Below, piece after piece: positions 44,901-54,818 of a stretch of 64,000 nucleotides of DNA. Under the pieces are notes generated by a model. The model saw nothing but the letters and a program-made list of their open reading frames with translations, had not been told where the DNA came from and did not search any database. The position numbers were made by a program, and so were the translations under genes. The stretch is from assembly GCA_015067485.1 (NCBI GenBank), contig SVMJ01000001.1, positions 1 through 64,000 of the forward strand, in the 5' to 3' direction. Source of the stretch: Oscillospiraceae bacterium. GTDB taxonomy: Bacteria; Bacillota; Clostridia; Oscillospirales; JAAYXM01. Numbering within the stretch: position 1 is the stretch's first letter; the number at the start of each line of letters is the position of its first letter.

Positions 44901-45481
44901 AGTTCTTCACGCAGTTCTGCGGAAAGTTTCTCAAGATCCAATTCACGCAGAAGTTCAATAATCGCCTCTGCACCCATACCTGCCTTGAAATCGTCTTCGT
45001 ACTTGAGTCGCATATCGCGGTATTCTTTTTCGCTCAAAATTTGCATCTTTTCCAGCGGAGTGAATCCCGGATCGGTTACGATGTAAGAAGCGAAATAAAG
45101 AACTTTTTCGAGTACACGCGGGGACAAATCAAGGATCAAGCCCATACGGGACGGGATGCCCTTAAAGTACCAAATGTGAGAAACCGGTGCTGCAAGTTCG
45201 ATGTGACCCATACGTTCACGGCGAACCTTTGCCTTGGTAACTTCAACGCCGCAGCGATCACAGATTTTGCCTTTATAACGGATCTTCTTGTACTTACCGC
45301 AATGGCATTCCCAGTCCTTCATCGGACCAAAGATGCGTTCGCAGAACAAGCCGTCCTTTTCCGGTTTCAAAGTTCTGTAGTTGATGGTCTCGGGTTTTTT
45401 GACTTCACCATAAGACCATTCCCGAATCATATCGGGCGATGCAAGACCAATTTTAATTGCTTCAAAAGTAGTATAACTCAT
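41936..45481 (-). CDS. rpoC: DNA-directed RNA polymerase subunit beta'
   Basis: 1181 residues, the usual length in Clostridia, with no large insertions. The N-terminal zinc site is [20 protein letters not shown] (~60-79), the catalytic Mg site is NADFDGDQM near 450, and the second zinc cluster is [11 protein letters not shown]. The trigger-loop and bridge-helix regions ([41 protein letters not shown]) are intact. It follows rpoB by 20 nt. The codons TTA, CTA and TCA are absent over more than 1000 codons, seen as a codon-aligned 1088-residue antisense ORF, a mark of high expression. Confidence 0.98.
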   Translation of the reverse strand: MSYTTFEAIKIGLASPDMIREWSYGEVKKPETINYRTLKPEKDGLFCERIFGPMKDWECHCGKYKKIRYKGKICDRCGVEVTKAKVRRERMGHIELAAPVSHIWYFKGIPSRMGLILDLSPRVLEKVLYFASYIVTDPGFTPLEKMQILSEKEYRDMRLKYEDDFKAGMGAEAIIELLRELDLEKLSAELREELRTTSGQKKMRIIKRLEVVEAFRASNNRPEWMIMTVLPVIPPEIRPMVQLDGGRFATSDLNDLYRRVINRNNRLKRLLMLKAPDIIVRNEKRMLQEAVDALIDNGRRGRPVTGPNNRALKSLSDMLKGKQGRFRQNLLGKRVDYSGRSVIVVGPELKIYQCGLPKEMALELFKPFVMKKLVEDGFANNIKSAKKMVERQQREVWDALETIIKEHPVLLNRAPTLHRLGIQAFEPILVEGRALKLHPLVCTAFNADFDGDQMAVHVPLSAEAQAEARFLMLSANNLLKPQDGKPVTVPSQDMVLGAYYLTVEREEQGTGKVFRDMDEVQLALDEKIIGLHSPIKMRITRVIDGVEKTGIIDCTAGRLIFNAPIPQDLGFVDRSDPAHELDLEVNFVVTKKELGKIIEKSIHKHGFADTAELLDNLKNLGFKYSTRGAMTISVSDMVIPKEKYEYISETEKRVADIEKQFKKGFITDDERYRLVIEEWTKTTKNVTGALEKALDRFNPIFMMAHSGARGSMNQIRQLAGMRGLMANTAGKAIEIPIKANFREGLSVLEYFISSRGARKGLADTALRTADSGYLTRRLVDVSQDVIIREHDCGATDGIEVYEIKDGNQTIEPLRDRLIGRYAVDPVYDNDGNLIIDNNTIIRDADADRIVAAGITSLKIRSVLKCRARHGVCSKCYGANLANGEAANIGESVGIIAAQSIGEPGTQLTMRTFHTGGVAGDDITQGLPRVEELFEGRKPKKMAIISECAGIVQFEEIKKNAPRSIVVADEKTGEVHTYAIPFGSVLKVSEGQHVECGDPLTEGAFNPHDVLRVLGVSAVQNYLIREVQRVYRQQGVDTNDRHIEVIVRQMMRKVRVDEPGDTELLTGAMVDIFEFEDANEKVRQRIAAGEEALTEATYIPVLLGITKASLATDSFLSAASFQETTRVLTEAAIKGKIDPLLGLKENVIIGKLIPAGSGMDRYRDFDVEVESDSIETVEEIDA

Positions 45482-45501
45482 ATTCGTCTGCTCCTCCCGT
45501 C

Positions 45502-48500
45502 TTACAGTGTTTCTTCGCCGTCATACATGTCGGCTTCGTCAAAATCAGCGTCGGACATCAGATCGAAATCCATTTCATCGTCAGAATCTGTGGTTTCTTC
45601 ATCGTCCATCAAGTATCCAGCCTGATCGAGATCGGTGTCCATCACGTAGGATTCTTCCTCGCGCTGGAATCTTGCAAACGGTTCATCATCGTCCTCATCT
45701 TTCAGCTCGATTTCTTCCATGTTCTTATCAAGCACACAGACATTGAGACAGAGAGACTGCAATTCTTTGATCAAGACTTTGAAGGATTCCGGAACACCCG
45801 GTTCCGGTACATTATGACCCTTAACGATTGCTTCGTAAGTCTTGACACGACCAACGATATCGTCAGACTTAACGGTCAGGATTTCCTGAAGCGTGTATGC
45901 TGCGCCATATGCTTCCAGAGCCCAAACTTCCATTTCACCGAAACGCTGACCGCCGAACTGTGCCTTACCACCGAGCGGCTGCTGAGTAACCAGCGAGTAC
46001 GGACCGGTAGAACGAGCATGGATCTTGTCGTCAACCAAGTGGTGCAACTTCAGGAAGTATACATAACCGACGGTAACCGGGTTATCAAATGCAAGTCCGG
46101 TACGTCCATCGTAAAGGACGCTCTTTCCGTCCGGGCTGAGGTTTGCAAGTTTCAGTGTTTCTTCGATATCAGTTTCCTTTGCGCCGTCAAAGACCGGAGT
46201 TGCAACCTTCCAGCCAAGTTCATGCGCAGCGTAACCCAAGTGAACTTCGAGAACCTGACCGATGTTCATACGAGACGGAACACCCAGCGGGTTCAGAACG
46301 ATATCGAGCGGTGTGCCATCCGGCAAGTACGGCATATCTTCCTGCGGCAAAATACGGGAAACAACACCCTTGTTACCGTGGCGACCTGCCATCTTATCAC
46401 CGACAGAGATCTTACGCTTACGAGCGATGTAGCAGCGAACGACCATGTTGACACCCGGGTTGAGTTCGTCGCCAGCCTGGCGAGTGAACACCTTTACATC
46501 AACAATGATACCACTTTCGCCGTGCGGTACACGGAGAGAAGTATCACGGACTTCGCGTGCCTTTTCACCGAAGATTGCACGGAGCAAACGTTCTTCCGCG
46601 GTGAGTTCGGTTTCACCCTTCGGGGTAACCTTACCGACCAAGATATCACCGGAGCGGACTTCTGCACCGACACGGATGATACCGCGTTCGTCCAAATCAC
46701 GGAGTGCATCTTCACCGACATTCGGAATGTCGCGGGTGATTTCTTCACTACCGAGTTTGGTATCACGTGCTTCGGTTTCATACTCTTCAATGTGGATGGA
46801 AGAGTATACATCGTCGCGAACCAAACGCTCATTCAGAAGAATTGCGTCTTCGTAGTTGTAGCCTTCCCAGTTCATATAACCGACCAGGATGTTCTTACCA
46901 AGTGAGATTTCACCGTTATCGGTGGACGGACCGTCAGCAATGACGGTACCCTCGCTTACGCGGTCGCCCTTGAAGACGATCGGGCGTTGGTTGATGCAAG
47001 TACCCTGGTTGGAACGCATAAACTTGGTGAGTTCATATTCCTTGATGTCGCCGTTATCGTAGCGAATTTCAACGCTGTCAGCACTCACTGCGGTAACCAC
47101 GCCGTCGCCTTCAGCCAATTCACAAACACCGGAATCAACCGCTGCTTTATATTCCATACCGGTTGCAACGATCGGTGCTTCCGGAATGAGAAGCGGAACT
47201 GCCTGACGCTGCATGTTCGAACCCATGAGCGCACGGTTTGCGTCGTCGTTTTCAAGAAACGGGATCATCGCGGTTGCGATGGAAACCATCATACGCGGAG
47301 ATACGTCGATGTAATCAATGCGGGACTTTTCAACTTCAACGATTTCTTCACGAACACGGCAGGTAACGCGGTCTGCCTTGATGCAACCGTTTTCATCGAG
47401 CGGTTCATTTGCCTGTGCAATGATGTACTGATCTTCCACATCAGCAGTCATGTATTCGACAATATCGGTAACCTTGCCGGTTTCCTTGTCGATCTTACGG
47501 TACGGTGCTTCGATGAAGCCGTACTCATTGATGCGAGCAAAGCTCGAGAGGTAAGAAATCAAGCCGATGTTCGGACCTTCCGGAGTCTCGATCGGGCACA
47601 TACGTCCAAAGTGGCTGTAGTGAACGTCACGGACTTCAAAGTTTGCGCGTTCACGGGACAAACCGCCCGGACCAAGCGCAGACATACGACGCTTATGAGT
47701 CAGTTCAGCAAGCGGGTTGTTCTGATCCATAAACTGCGAAAGCGGAGAGGAACCGAAGAATTCCTTGAGTGCTGCAGTTACAGGACGAATGTTGATGAGA
47801 GACTGCGGGGTAACGATATCCAGATCCTGGATGGTCATGCGTTCGCGGATAACGCGTTCCATACGAGCGAAACCAATACGGAACTGGTTCTGCAACAGTT
47901 CACCGACCGAGCGGAGACGACGATTACCCAGGTGGTCAATGTCGTCAGTGTTGCCTAAACCGTATGCAAGACCCAGCAAGTAGTTGATGGAAGCAAAAAT
48001 ATCATCGATGATGATGTGCTTCGGAATCAAGTCATCACGGCGTTCGATGATTGCGTTCTTGAGATCTTCGCCCTGGAACTGTTCCATCAGTTCCTTCAGA
48101 ACACTCAAACGCACCTTTTCATGGATACCCATGCATTCCTGCGGGTCAAAATCAACAAAGTCCTTCATATCAACCATGCCGTTGCCAAAGACCTTGACCG
48201 CCTTGCCGTCAATATCGAGCACGACTTCGTTGACACCCTTGCTTGCGAGTTCTTCTGCGCGTGCACGGGTCAGAATTTCTTCCGCTTCCGCCAAAATTTC
48301 ACCGGTGAACGGATCGACAACCGGAAGCATCAGCTTGCGGTTTGCGATACGCGGAACGATACACATCTTCTTATTGTACTTATAACGACCGACATTGGAA
48401 AGGTCATAGCGTCTTGCGTCAAAGAACAAGTTGTTGATCAAGGTCTTTGCGCCGTCGATTGTCGGCGGTTCACCCGGACGCAAACGCTTGTAAATTTCGA

Positions 48501-49197
48501 TGAGTGCTTCTTCTTCGGTCTTGGAAGTATCCTTTTCCAAAGTAGCAAGAATACGCTCGTCTTCGCCGAATACACGGATGATGTCTTCATCGGTGGTCAG
48601 ACCAAGCGAACGAATAAAAGATGTAATCGGAAGTTTACGGTTTTTGTCGATACGGATATAGAAGACGTCATTCAAATCCGTCTCGTATTCCAACCATGCA
48701 CCACGGTACGGGATGACGGTTGCACTATAAATTGCGCTATCCGAGCGATCGGTCTTCCCTTCAAAGTACATACCCGGGGAACGAACGATCTGAGAAACAA
48801 CCACGCGTTCAGCGCCGTTGATGACAAAGGTACCGGTACGGGTCATCTTCGGGAAGTCACCCATGAAGATTTCCTGTTCCTTAATTTCTTCGGTTTCTTT
48901 GTTGCGCAAACGCACAGTTACTTTGAGCGGTGCTGCATAGGTTGCATCACGCTCTTTGCATTCCTTGACCGAATATTTCGGAGTATCCTCCAAAACATAG
49001 TCGACAAAGCTGAGCTCCAGATTGCCGGAATAGTCGGTGATCGCATCAACATCGTTGAACACTTCACGCAACCCGGTCTCCAGGAACCAGCGATAGGAAT
49101 CCTTTTGAATTTCGATTAAATTCGGCATTTGCAGAATCTCATCGATGTGGGCATAACTCTTACGCAGAGTCTTTCCGTACTTGACGTCTTTGACCAT
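45502..49197 (-). CDS. rpoB: DNA-directed RNA polymerase subunit beta
   Basis: 1231 residues from ATG at 49197 ([10 protein letters not shown]), which fits the family start and has cgggag 10 nt upstream; the GTG at 49209 is possible but too close to that site. The rifampicin region [26 protein letters not shown] retains the residues where resistance mutations usually occur (Asp, His, Ser), predicting sensitivity. The C-terminal part includes [31 protein letters not shown] and an acidic tail (DEDDDEPF ... [22 protein letters not shown]). rplJ/rplL do not precede it; instead it has its own promoter and structured leader. Confidence 0.98.
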   Translation of the reverse strand: MVKDVKYGKTLRKSYAHIDEILQMPNLIEIQKDSYRWFLETGLREVFNDVDAITDYSGNLELSFVDYVLEDTPKYSVKECKERDATYAAPLKVTVRLRNKETEEIKEQEIFMGDFPKMTRTGTFVINGAERVVVSQIVRSPGMYFEGKTDRSDSAIYSATVIPYRGAWLEYETDLNDVFYIRIDKNRKLPITSFIRSLGLTTDEDIIRVFGEDERILATLEKDTSKTEEEALIEIYKRLRPGEPPTIDGAKTLINNLFFDARRYDLSNVGRYKYNKKMCIVPRIANRKLMLPVVDPFTGEILAEAEEILTRARAEELASKGVNEVVLDIDGKAVKVFGNGMVDMKDFVDFDPQECMGIHEKVRLSVLKELMEQFQGEDLKNAIIERRDDLIPKHIIIDDIFASINYLLGLAYGLGNTDDIDHLGNRRLRSVGELLQNQFRIGFARMERVIRERMTIQDLDIVTPQSLINIRPVTAALKEFFGSSPLSQFMDQNNPLAELTHKRRMSALGPGGLSRERANFEVRDVHYSHFGRMCPIETPEGPNIGLISYLSSFARINEYGFIEAPYRKIDKETGKVTDIVEYMTADVEDQYIIAQANEPLDENGCIKADRVTCRVREEIVEVEKSRIDYIDVSPRMMVSIATAMIPFLENDDANRALMGSNMQRQAVPLLIPEAPIVATGMEYKAAVDSGVCELAEGDGVVTAVSADSVEIRYDNGDIKEYELTKFMRSNQGTCINQRPIVFKGDRVSEGTVIADGPSTDNGEISLGKNILVGYMNWEGYNYEDAILLNERLVRDDVYSSIHIEEYETEARDTKLGSEEITRDIPNVGEDALRDLDERGIIRVGAEVRSGDILVGKVTPKGETELTAEERLLRAIFGEKAREVRDTSLRVPHGESGIIVDVKVFTRQAGDELNPGVNMVVRCYIARKRKISVGDKMAGRHGNKGVVSRILPQEDMPYLPDGTPLDIVLNPLGVPSRMNIGQVLEVHLGYAAHELGWKVATPVFDGAKETDIEETLKLANLSPDGKSVLYDGRTGLAFDNPVTVGYVYFLKLHHLVDDKIHARSTGPYSLVTQQPLGGKAQFGGQRFGEMEVWALEAYGAAYTLQEILTVKSDDIVGRVKTYEAIVKGHNVPEPGVPESFKVLIKELQSLCLNVCVLDKNMEEIELKDEDDDEPFARFQREEESYVMDTDLDQAGYLMDDEETTDSDDEMDFDLMSDADFDEADMYDGEETL

Positions 49198-49234
49198 GAA
49201 ATTCATCACTCCCGTTTATCATTTCAAACACTTC

Positions 49235-49263
49235 TTTCGACACACCCGGAAGGGTTGTCGAAA
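49235..49263 (-). promoter_or_regulatory. Stable hairpin in the rpoB leader
   Basis: tttcgaca and tgtcgaaa pair, continue after a one-base bulge into accc/gggt, and enclose a 4-nt loop. It sits 38-66 nt before the rpoB start within the predicted leader. The downstream sequence has no T-run, so it is not a terminator. Confidence 0.6.
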
Positions 49264-49354
49264 ACGCTAGGAATATACTTGTCAAGCCAATCAAACGGTG
49301 GTAAAATTAATCCGTAAGGGATATCGGCCCTTAAACATATTCATAGAGATATTT

Positions 49355-49383
49355 ATCATATCATACTCTTGTCAACGTGTCAA
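49355..49383 (-). promoter_or_regulatory. Near-consensus promoter of rpoBC
   Basis: Minus strand TTGACA (consensus), 17-nt spacer, TATGAT. It predicts a leader of about 150 nt before rpoB. A second TTGACA occurs within the spacer. Confidence 0.8.
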
Positions 49384-49392
49384 GTTTTTTTG

Positions 49393-49413
49393 CACCAAAT
49401 GTTTCATTTGGTG
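49393..49413 (+). terminator. Hairpin between rpoB promoter and DUF1294 gene
   Basis: caccaaatg pairs with catttggtg (loop ttt), followed on the plus strand by tgttttcttttt. No plus-strand gene ends here; it lies 26 nt before the DUF1294 start and may block antisense read-through from rpoB or act in the DUF1294 leader. Confidence 0.5.
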
Positions 49414-49438
49414 TGTTTTCTTTTTGAGTGGTGAATTT

Positions 49439-49738
49439 ATGGAGTTTTTTGAACTGAGCGGAGTGCTGTATCTCTCCGTAATTAATCTGATAACCTTAAT
49501 CGCTTTTGGTCTGGACAAACTGTTTGCGGTTCGAAAACAGTTTCGTGTTTCCGAAAAAGCGCTTCTGACCCTTTCCGCCGTCGGCGGTTGCGTTGGCGCT
49601 TTGGTTGGAATGGTGTTGTTTCATCACAAAACATCAAAACCAAAATTCCGCTATACGGTTCCGATTCTCTTCTGTATCTACTTGTTTCTACTCATCGCAT
49701 ATTTGTTTGAACTGAATTTCGGCTTTACGATTGCATAA
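49439..49738 (+). CDS. DUF1294 small membrane protein
   Basis: 99 residues from ATG at 49439, with gagtggtga as a modest binding site; the ORF track's start at 49298 would begin within the rpoB leader. Three to four hydrophobic helices (SGVLYLSVINLITLIAFGLDKLFA, LLTLSAVGGCVGALVGMVLF, YTVPILFCIYLFLLIAYLF). The conserved FGLDKLFAVRKQFRVSEKALL and HHKTSKPKFRY define the DUF1294 (YsdA-like) family, of unknown function. It is divergent from rpoB and ends at a strong terminator. Confidence 0.88.
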   Translation: MEFFELSGVLYLSVINLITLIAFGLDKLFAVRKQFRVSEKALLTLSAVGGCVGALVGMVLFHHKTSKPKFRYTVPILFCIYLFLLIAYLFELNFGFTIA

Positions 49739-49771
49739 AAAAAGACGGCAACTAAAATTGCCGTCTTTTTT
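49738..49771. terminator. Bidirectional terminator, DUF1294 / mtlD
   Basis: aaaaaagacggcaa pairs perfectly with ttgccgtctttttt around ctaaaa. It is the 3' boundary of the deoR-sorE-E2-E3-E1-mtlD operon. Confidence 0.9.
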
Positions 49772-49774
49772 GTT

Positions 49775-50962
49775 TTAGTATTGGCTCATGCTGCGCTTAA
49801 TTGCAGCACGGACAGTTGCGACTCCATTTTCTCCATCAAGCAATTCTGCATAGCGCATGATCTGCTGATATTCTTCGGAATCGACACTAAGTTTGGAAAT
49901 CTCAGTCAAGATTTCACTTGCAGGTTTCTCGGAAGTTTCATCCGGTGCAAAACGAAGTGCCGCTGCGACCGCCGCATAAAGCGGTGCAGGATTGACACCT
50001 GTTTCGAGGCATGCACGAATTGCGCCGATCAAGCGATCATCGGGAGAAAGTTTTCTCGGAAGATCACGTCCCACGCGGAACACGGTATCGCCCAGTTTAC
50101 GATTGGTAAAGCGATAAAGCAAATCTTCGACATGCTCGTACAAATCCTTGAACGGAACATTGTAGCGAAGCGAGAGAGCCAAAGCGGTCGCGGTCATACC
50201 GCGCTGAACAATGGTCTCAATTTCCGGATCTTCGATCGCCTGCCAAATATACTCATAGCCTTTGAGTTGTCCAAGATACGCGGTCATAGAATGCCCCATA
50301 TTGTGGACATAGAGTTTACGCTCAATGTAGAGTTGGAACGGAGCATATGCTGACATATTCACGACAGGCGGGATCTCACCGCGGAATGCATCACGGTCAA
50401 CGATCAAATTGCAGAATGGTTCAACGCAAACACGAAGCGGATCGTTTTTGGTCATTTCAGGGGTCTGAATTGGGACCATACGACCGATCGAGGCTTCCAC
50501 CAAACCGACGCGAGAATCAAACTTTTCGACTTCATCTGCACTCAAAAGTTCGCAGATTTTTTCACGCAGAAAAGAGTCTGCTCCAATTAAGTTTTCACAG
50601 ATAATAATGTTGAGTGGAGTTTCATTTCCTTCATCCCAGCGTGCTTTCAAACCTTTGGCGATATTCCCGACAATGCGCGGCAATACGTTAACACCGACTG
50701 CAGTTGCCATAACATCTGCACGGCGGATCTCATCCGCAACTGCGTCAACATCCATCCCGTCAACGCCATAGACATTTTCCACAAGAACTTCGGAGTTTGC
50801 TTCGTTTTCCAAAATCTCAACCGGGTATGATTTCCGCTCATTAAGAGCGGAAATCACCGTTTGGTTTACATCAATAAATGCTACTTGATATCCGGATTGG
50901 CTGAGAAGCTGACCGATGAATCCGCGGCCAATATTCCCTGCCCCGTACATTACCGCCCGCAT
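49775..50962 (-). CDS. mtlD: Mannitol-1-phosphate 5-dehydrogenase-like (MtlD family)
   Basis: 395 residues. The NAD-binding motif AVMYGAGNIGRGFIGQLLSQSGY is at the N-terminus; IICENLIGAD, GLVEASIGRMVPI and the catalytic lysine region IERKLYVHNMGHSMTAYLG are present, all typical of the polyol-specific long-chain dehydrogenases. It would interconvert mannitol-1-phosphate, or a related polyol phosphate, and fructose-6-phosphate. No PTS mannitol transporter is near; instead it is the last gene of the sorE-2-oxoacid dehydrogenase operon, 3 nt after E1. The true substrate may therefore differ from mannitol-1-phosphate. Confidence 0.82.
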   Translation of the reverse strand: MRAVMYGAGNIGRGFIGQLLSQSGYQVAFIDVNQTVISALNERKSYPVEILENEANSEVLVENVYGVDGMDVDAVADEIRRADVMATAVGVNVLPRIVGNIAKGLKARWDEGNETPLNIIICENLIGADSFLREKICELLSADEVEKFDSRVGLVEASIGRMVPIQTPEMTKNDPLRVCVEPFCNLIVDRDAFRGEIPPVVNMSAYAPFQLYIERKLYVHNMGHSMTAYLGQLKGYEYIWQAIEDPEIETIVQRGMTATALALSLRYNVPFKDLYEHVEDLLYRFTNRKLGDTVFRVGRDLPRKLSPDDRLIGAIRACLETGVNPAPLYAAVAAALRFAPDETSEKPASEILTEISKLSVDSEEYQQIMRYAELLDGENGVATVRAAIKRSMSQY

Positions 50963-50965
50963 GGA

Positions 50966-53431
50966 TTATACACCCAGTTTTGCGCGGCGCAACTTTTCAC
51001 CGTCGGTGAAGTTGCCGTTCGGAGTGTAACCCGGAATCGGCATGATCTTTTCATGGATGGTATCAATGATCCAATCTGCCTGCGGGAAGAAGTCTGCATC
51101 CAATTCATAGCATGGAGTGATCCAGTTGCGTGCACCAACAACACAAACCGGTGCATCCAAATCATCAAAGCAAACTTCAGAGATGTTCTGTGCGATATCG
51201 TTCAGGATCGAGCCGCGTGCACAAGCATCACTTGCAAGCACAATGCGTCCGGTCTTCTTGACAGATTCAATAACCTTGTCATAGTTGAACGGAACGATGG
51301 AACGAGCATCAATTACTTCTGCAGAAATGCCGTACTTTTCTTCCAGAATCTTTGCCGCATCCAATGCACGGTAGAGAGTTGCACCAATGGTCAAAATGGT
51401 AACATCGGTACCAACCTTCTTGACATCCGGTTCACCGAACGGGATTTCGTAACTACCTTCCGGAACGCCTTCCTTCACAAACTGTTCGCCAACATCGTAA
51501 ATACGCTGGCTTTCGAAGAAGATGACCGGATCGGTGCCATTGAGCGCAGTGTTCATGAGACCCTTAGCATCGTACGGGGTGGTCGGGAATACGCACTTCA
51601 GTCCCGGAATGTGAGCGATCATGGAAGACCAGTCCTGAGAATGCTGTGCGCCGTACTTAGAGCCAACAGAGATTCTCAAAACGACCGGCATCTTCAGAAT
51701 ACCAGCACTCATGGACTGCCATTTAGCGAGCTGGTTGAAGACTTCGTCGCCTGCACGGCCAAGGAAGTCGCAGTACATCAGTTCAACGATCGCACGACCG
51801 CCGCACATTGCATAACCGACTGCACTACCAACGATTGCCGCTTCGGAAATCGGAGAGTTGAAGAAACGGTGATACGGGATCGCTTCGGTAAGTCCACGGT
51901 AAACCGCGAATGCACCACCCCAGTCACGGTTATCTTCGCCGTATGCGACCAAAGTCGGGTCTTCATAGAACTTATCCAAAATTGCTTCGAAGATACCGTC
52001 ACGCAACTGGTAAACCTTGTTCTTGGAAACAGGCTTGCCGTTTGCATCGAATGCATAGCGTTCTTTCTTTGCGATCTGCTTTACGCGCGGATTTTCTTCC
52101 TTCGGCATCAAAACGTCGCATGCACGGTCTTCCATCTTTGCAATCTTGCCATTGGAGAACATGAGATCTTCGAGCATCTTCGGATTTGCTTTCAAATCCA
52201 TACGCGGAGAAACGCTTTCATCAACAGCAAGTTTGCATGCACGAGTAATAAGTGCAGTAACATCTGCATGAATTGCATCGAATTCTTCCTTGGTTGCAAT
52301 TTTTGCATCAATCAACTTTGCAGAGAAGCTCTTAAGTACATCTTCATTGACCCATGCTTCGATTTCTTCCGGAGTACGGTAGCTGGACGCATCGGACGGA
52401 GAATGACCGGTAACACGATAAGTCAGAACATCGAGCAGGACCGGACCTTCCTTCTTGTCAATCAGTTCTTTCTTTCTACGCATTGCATCGATGACTGCGA
52501 GCGGGTTGTAACCGTCAACACGTTCTGCATGCATCTGATTCGGAGCAATACCTGCACCGATACGAGCCGGCATATTGTAACCCATGGTTTCACCGATGGT
52601 CTGACCGCCCATGCCGTACATGTTATCGAAGATGTTGAAGATGAGCGGGAGCCCGCCGCTGTGTGCTTCATCCCACAACTGATGGAACTGATCCATCACG
52701 GACATATTCATTGCTTCCCAAACCGGACCGCAGCCCAAAGAAGCGTCACCGATATTACAGATAACAAGACCCTTCTTCTCATTGACTTTCTTATACAAAG
52801 CTGCACCCAACGCAATCGTGCCGCTGCCGCCAACGATTGCGTTGTTCGGATAAATACCAAACGGGGTGAAGAATGCGTGCATGGAGCCGCCGAGACCGCG
52901 GTTAAAGCCGGTGGTTCTTGCAAAGATTTCAGCCAAAGCACCGTAAATCAAGAATTCGATCGCAAGTTCCTTGACCGAAAGTTTTTCGTCTTCGATGACT
53001 TTCAAAATTGCGCCGTCAAAGAATTCTTCCATGATGGTGTAGAGTTCTTTGTCATCGAGTTTTTCGATGCAGGAAAGACCCTTTGCAAGGATTTCGCCGT
53101 GGCTTCTATGGGAACCGAAGATGAAGTCATCCTTGTCCAAAATATATGCCTGACCGACCGCAGATGCTTCCTGACCGGTCGACAAGTGTGCCGGACCCGG
53201 GTTGTTGTAGTCAACACCGTTGTAAGAACTGGTGGTCTTGATGGAATACAACATAGTTTCAAACTCACGAATGATTGCCATGTCGCGGTAGATACGCATG
53301 AAGTCAGCTTTGGTGTAAATCTTGCTTTCTTCTTCGATGGTCTTGTTGTATTGGTTGACCGGAATGTCTTCAAAATGAATCATTCCGCTCTTTCTGCATT
53401 CTTTCGGATCTAAAAATTGAGATTTCGGCAT
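50966..53431 (-). CDS. 2-oxoacid dehydrogenase E1, fused alpha and beta subunits
   Basis: 821 residues. The first ~440 are the E1-alpha part, with the thiamine diphosphate motif starting [21 protein letters not shown] and [13 protein letters not shown]; the remainder is E1-beta ([69 protein letters not shown]). Fusion of the two subunits in one chain is known in Clostridia and Bacteroidetes. Substrate could be pyruvate, acetoin or a branched 2-oxoacid; motifs alone do not decide. It lies between the lpdA-type E3 and mtlD. Codon bias as strong as in rpoBC (850-residue aligned antisense ORF). Confidence 0.88.
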   Translation of the reverse strand: [821 protein letters not shown]

Positions 53432-53444
53432 TTCTGTCCACTCC

Positions 53445-54806
53445 TTACTTTAATTTGAAAATCGCTTCGCGAATGATTTCACAAACTGTCGGATGCGGGA
53501 AGACCATTTCCTTGACATCCGAAACACGCATTTCGCATTCCACCATCATTGCGGCACTGAAAATGATCTCGGAAGCATAACTGCCGATCATATGTACCCC
53601 GATGATTTTGTCGGTTTTCTCTTCCACGAGCACTTTGCAGATTCCGTCATACTCGGTGTTTTCCGCCACATAACGACCACTGTACATCATGCTGACAGTC
53701 GACTTCTTGTAGCGAATTCCTTTCTTGGTTGCGCTCTCTTCGGTTTCACCAACGCCTGCAACTTCCGGATTGGTGTAAACAACTGCAGGGATCGCATGAT
53801 AACGCATGACATCGCGTTTTCCGAGAATGTGGTTGACCGCAACTTCTGCTTCGCGATATGCAGTGTGTGCAAGCATTGACTTGCCGTTGACATCGCCGAC
53901 CGCATAAACACCCGGAATATTGGTACGGCAGAACTGATCGGTGACAACAGCGCCACGCTCTGTCGCAACCCCGATGCTTTCAAGCCCAATCCCATTGGTT
54001 GCCGCGCGGCGACCAATAGAAACCAAAACACAATCCGCCTTGACTTTCTGGGTCTTGCCTTCAAATTCAAAGGTAACAGAATCGCTTCCGAGCGCGGTAA
54101 CTTTTGCACCGAGTTTGAAGTCAATTCCCTTCTTTGTATAACTCTTGCAGAGCAGATCCGAGATTTCTCGATCCATAGCACCTGCGATGTTCGGGAGCAT
54201 TTCCAAAACGGTTACTTTACTGCCTGCAGAATTGAAATAGGACGCCATTTCCAAACCGATGACACCACCGCCAATGACCGCCATGGTCTTTGGAACGGTT
54301 GTCATATCGAGCAGCTCGCGGTTGGTCACTGCAAAACCTGCATCGAGTGCTTCTTTCAACCCCGGAATCGGCGGAACAACCGGCATGGATCCTGCAGCGA
54401 TGATCAAGTTCTTACCACTGACCACTTCATCACCGACGCGGACGTTATATCCTTCGCCTTTTCCTTCAATGATGCCTTCGCATTCATAGATTTTGACCTT
54501 GCCGGCCTTCAGCGCGCCTTTAACACCTGCAACCAGTTTCTTAACGACTGCATCTTTGCGCGCAACGACCGCTGCATGGTCGATCCCCGAGCCGTCGACA
54601 GTAACACCGTAGTCGGAACTGTGCTTGGTGTAGTCATAAATCTTTGCAGAGTTGAGCAAAGTCTTGGTCGGCACACAGCCTTCATTTAAGCAAACGCCGC
54701 CAACCGAGCGTTTTTCGATCAAAGCGACCGAAAGACCTGCTTCTGCCGCGCGTTCTGCGGCAAGATATCCACCCGGGCCACCGCCCAGTACTACCAAATC
54801 ATACAT
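53445..54806 (-). CDS. lpdA: Dihydrolipoyl dehydrogenase (E3)
   Basis: 453 residues. The FAD motif VVLGGGPGGYLAAERAAEAG, the redox disulfide GGVCLNEGCVPTKTLL, the NAD motif AVIGGGVIGLEMASYF and the C-terminal dimer domain with HPTVCEII (catalytic His) are all intact. It reoxidises the dihydrolipoyl group of E2 and passes electrons to NAD. It has no N-terminal lipoyl domain, unlike some Firmicutes E3 proteins. It lies between E2 (12 nt) and E1 (13 nt) in the same transcript. Confidence 0.95.
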   Translation of the reverse strand: MYDLVVLGGGPGGYLAAERAAEAGLSVALIEKRSVGGVCLNEGCVPTKTLLNSAKIYDYTKHSSDYGVTVDGSGIDHAAVVARKDAVVKKLVAGVKGALKAGKVKIYECEGIIEGKGEGYNVRVGDEVVSGKNLIIAAGSMPVVPPIPGLKEALDAGFAVTNRELLDMTTVPKTMAVIGGGVIGLEMASYFNSAGSKVTVLEMLPNIAGAMDREISDLLCKSYTKKGIDFKLGAKVTALGSDSVTFEFEGKTQKVKADCVLVSIGRRAATNGIGLESIGVATERGAVVTDQFCRTNIPGVYAVGDVNGKSMLAHTAYREAEVAVNHILGKRDVMRYHAIPAVVYTNPEVAGVGETEESATKKGIRYKKSTVSMMYSGRYVAENTEYDGICKVLVEEKTDKIIGVHMIGSYASEIIFSAAMMVECEMRVSDVKEMVFPHPTVCEIIREAIFKLK

Positions 54807-54818
54807 ACTATTTCCTCC

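Noticed and set aside
42359-45625. 1088-residue plus-strand ORF opposite rpoC
   Set aside because: It is exactly codon-aligned with rpoC, has no ribosome binding site or family motifs, and is explained by rare TTA/CTA/TCA codons in rpoC.
50861-53413. 850-residue plus-strand ORF opposite E1
   Set aside because: Codon-aligned shadow of the strongly biased E1 gene; composition rich in Cys, Asn and Arg without any domain.
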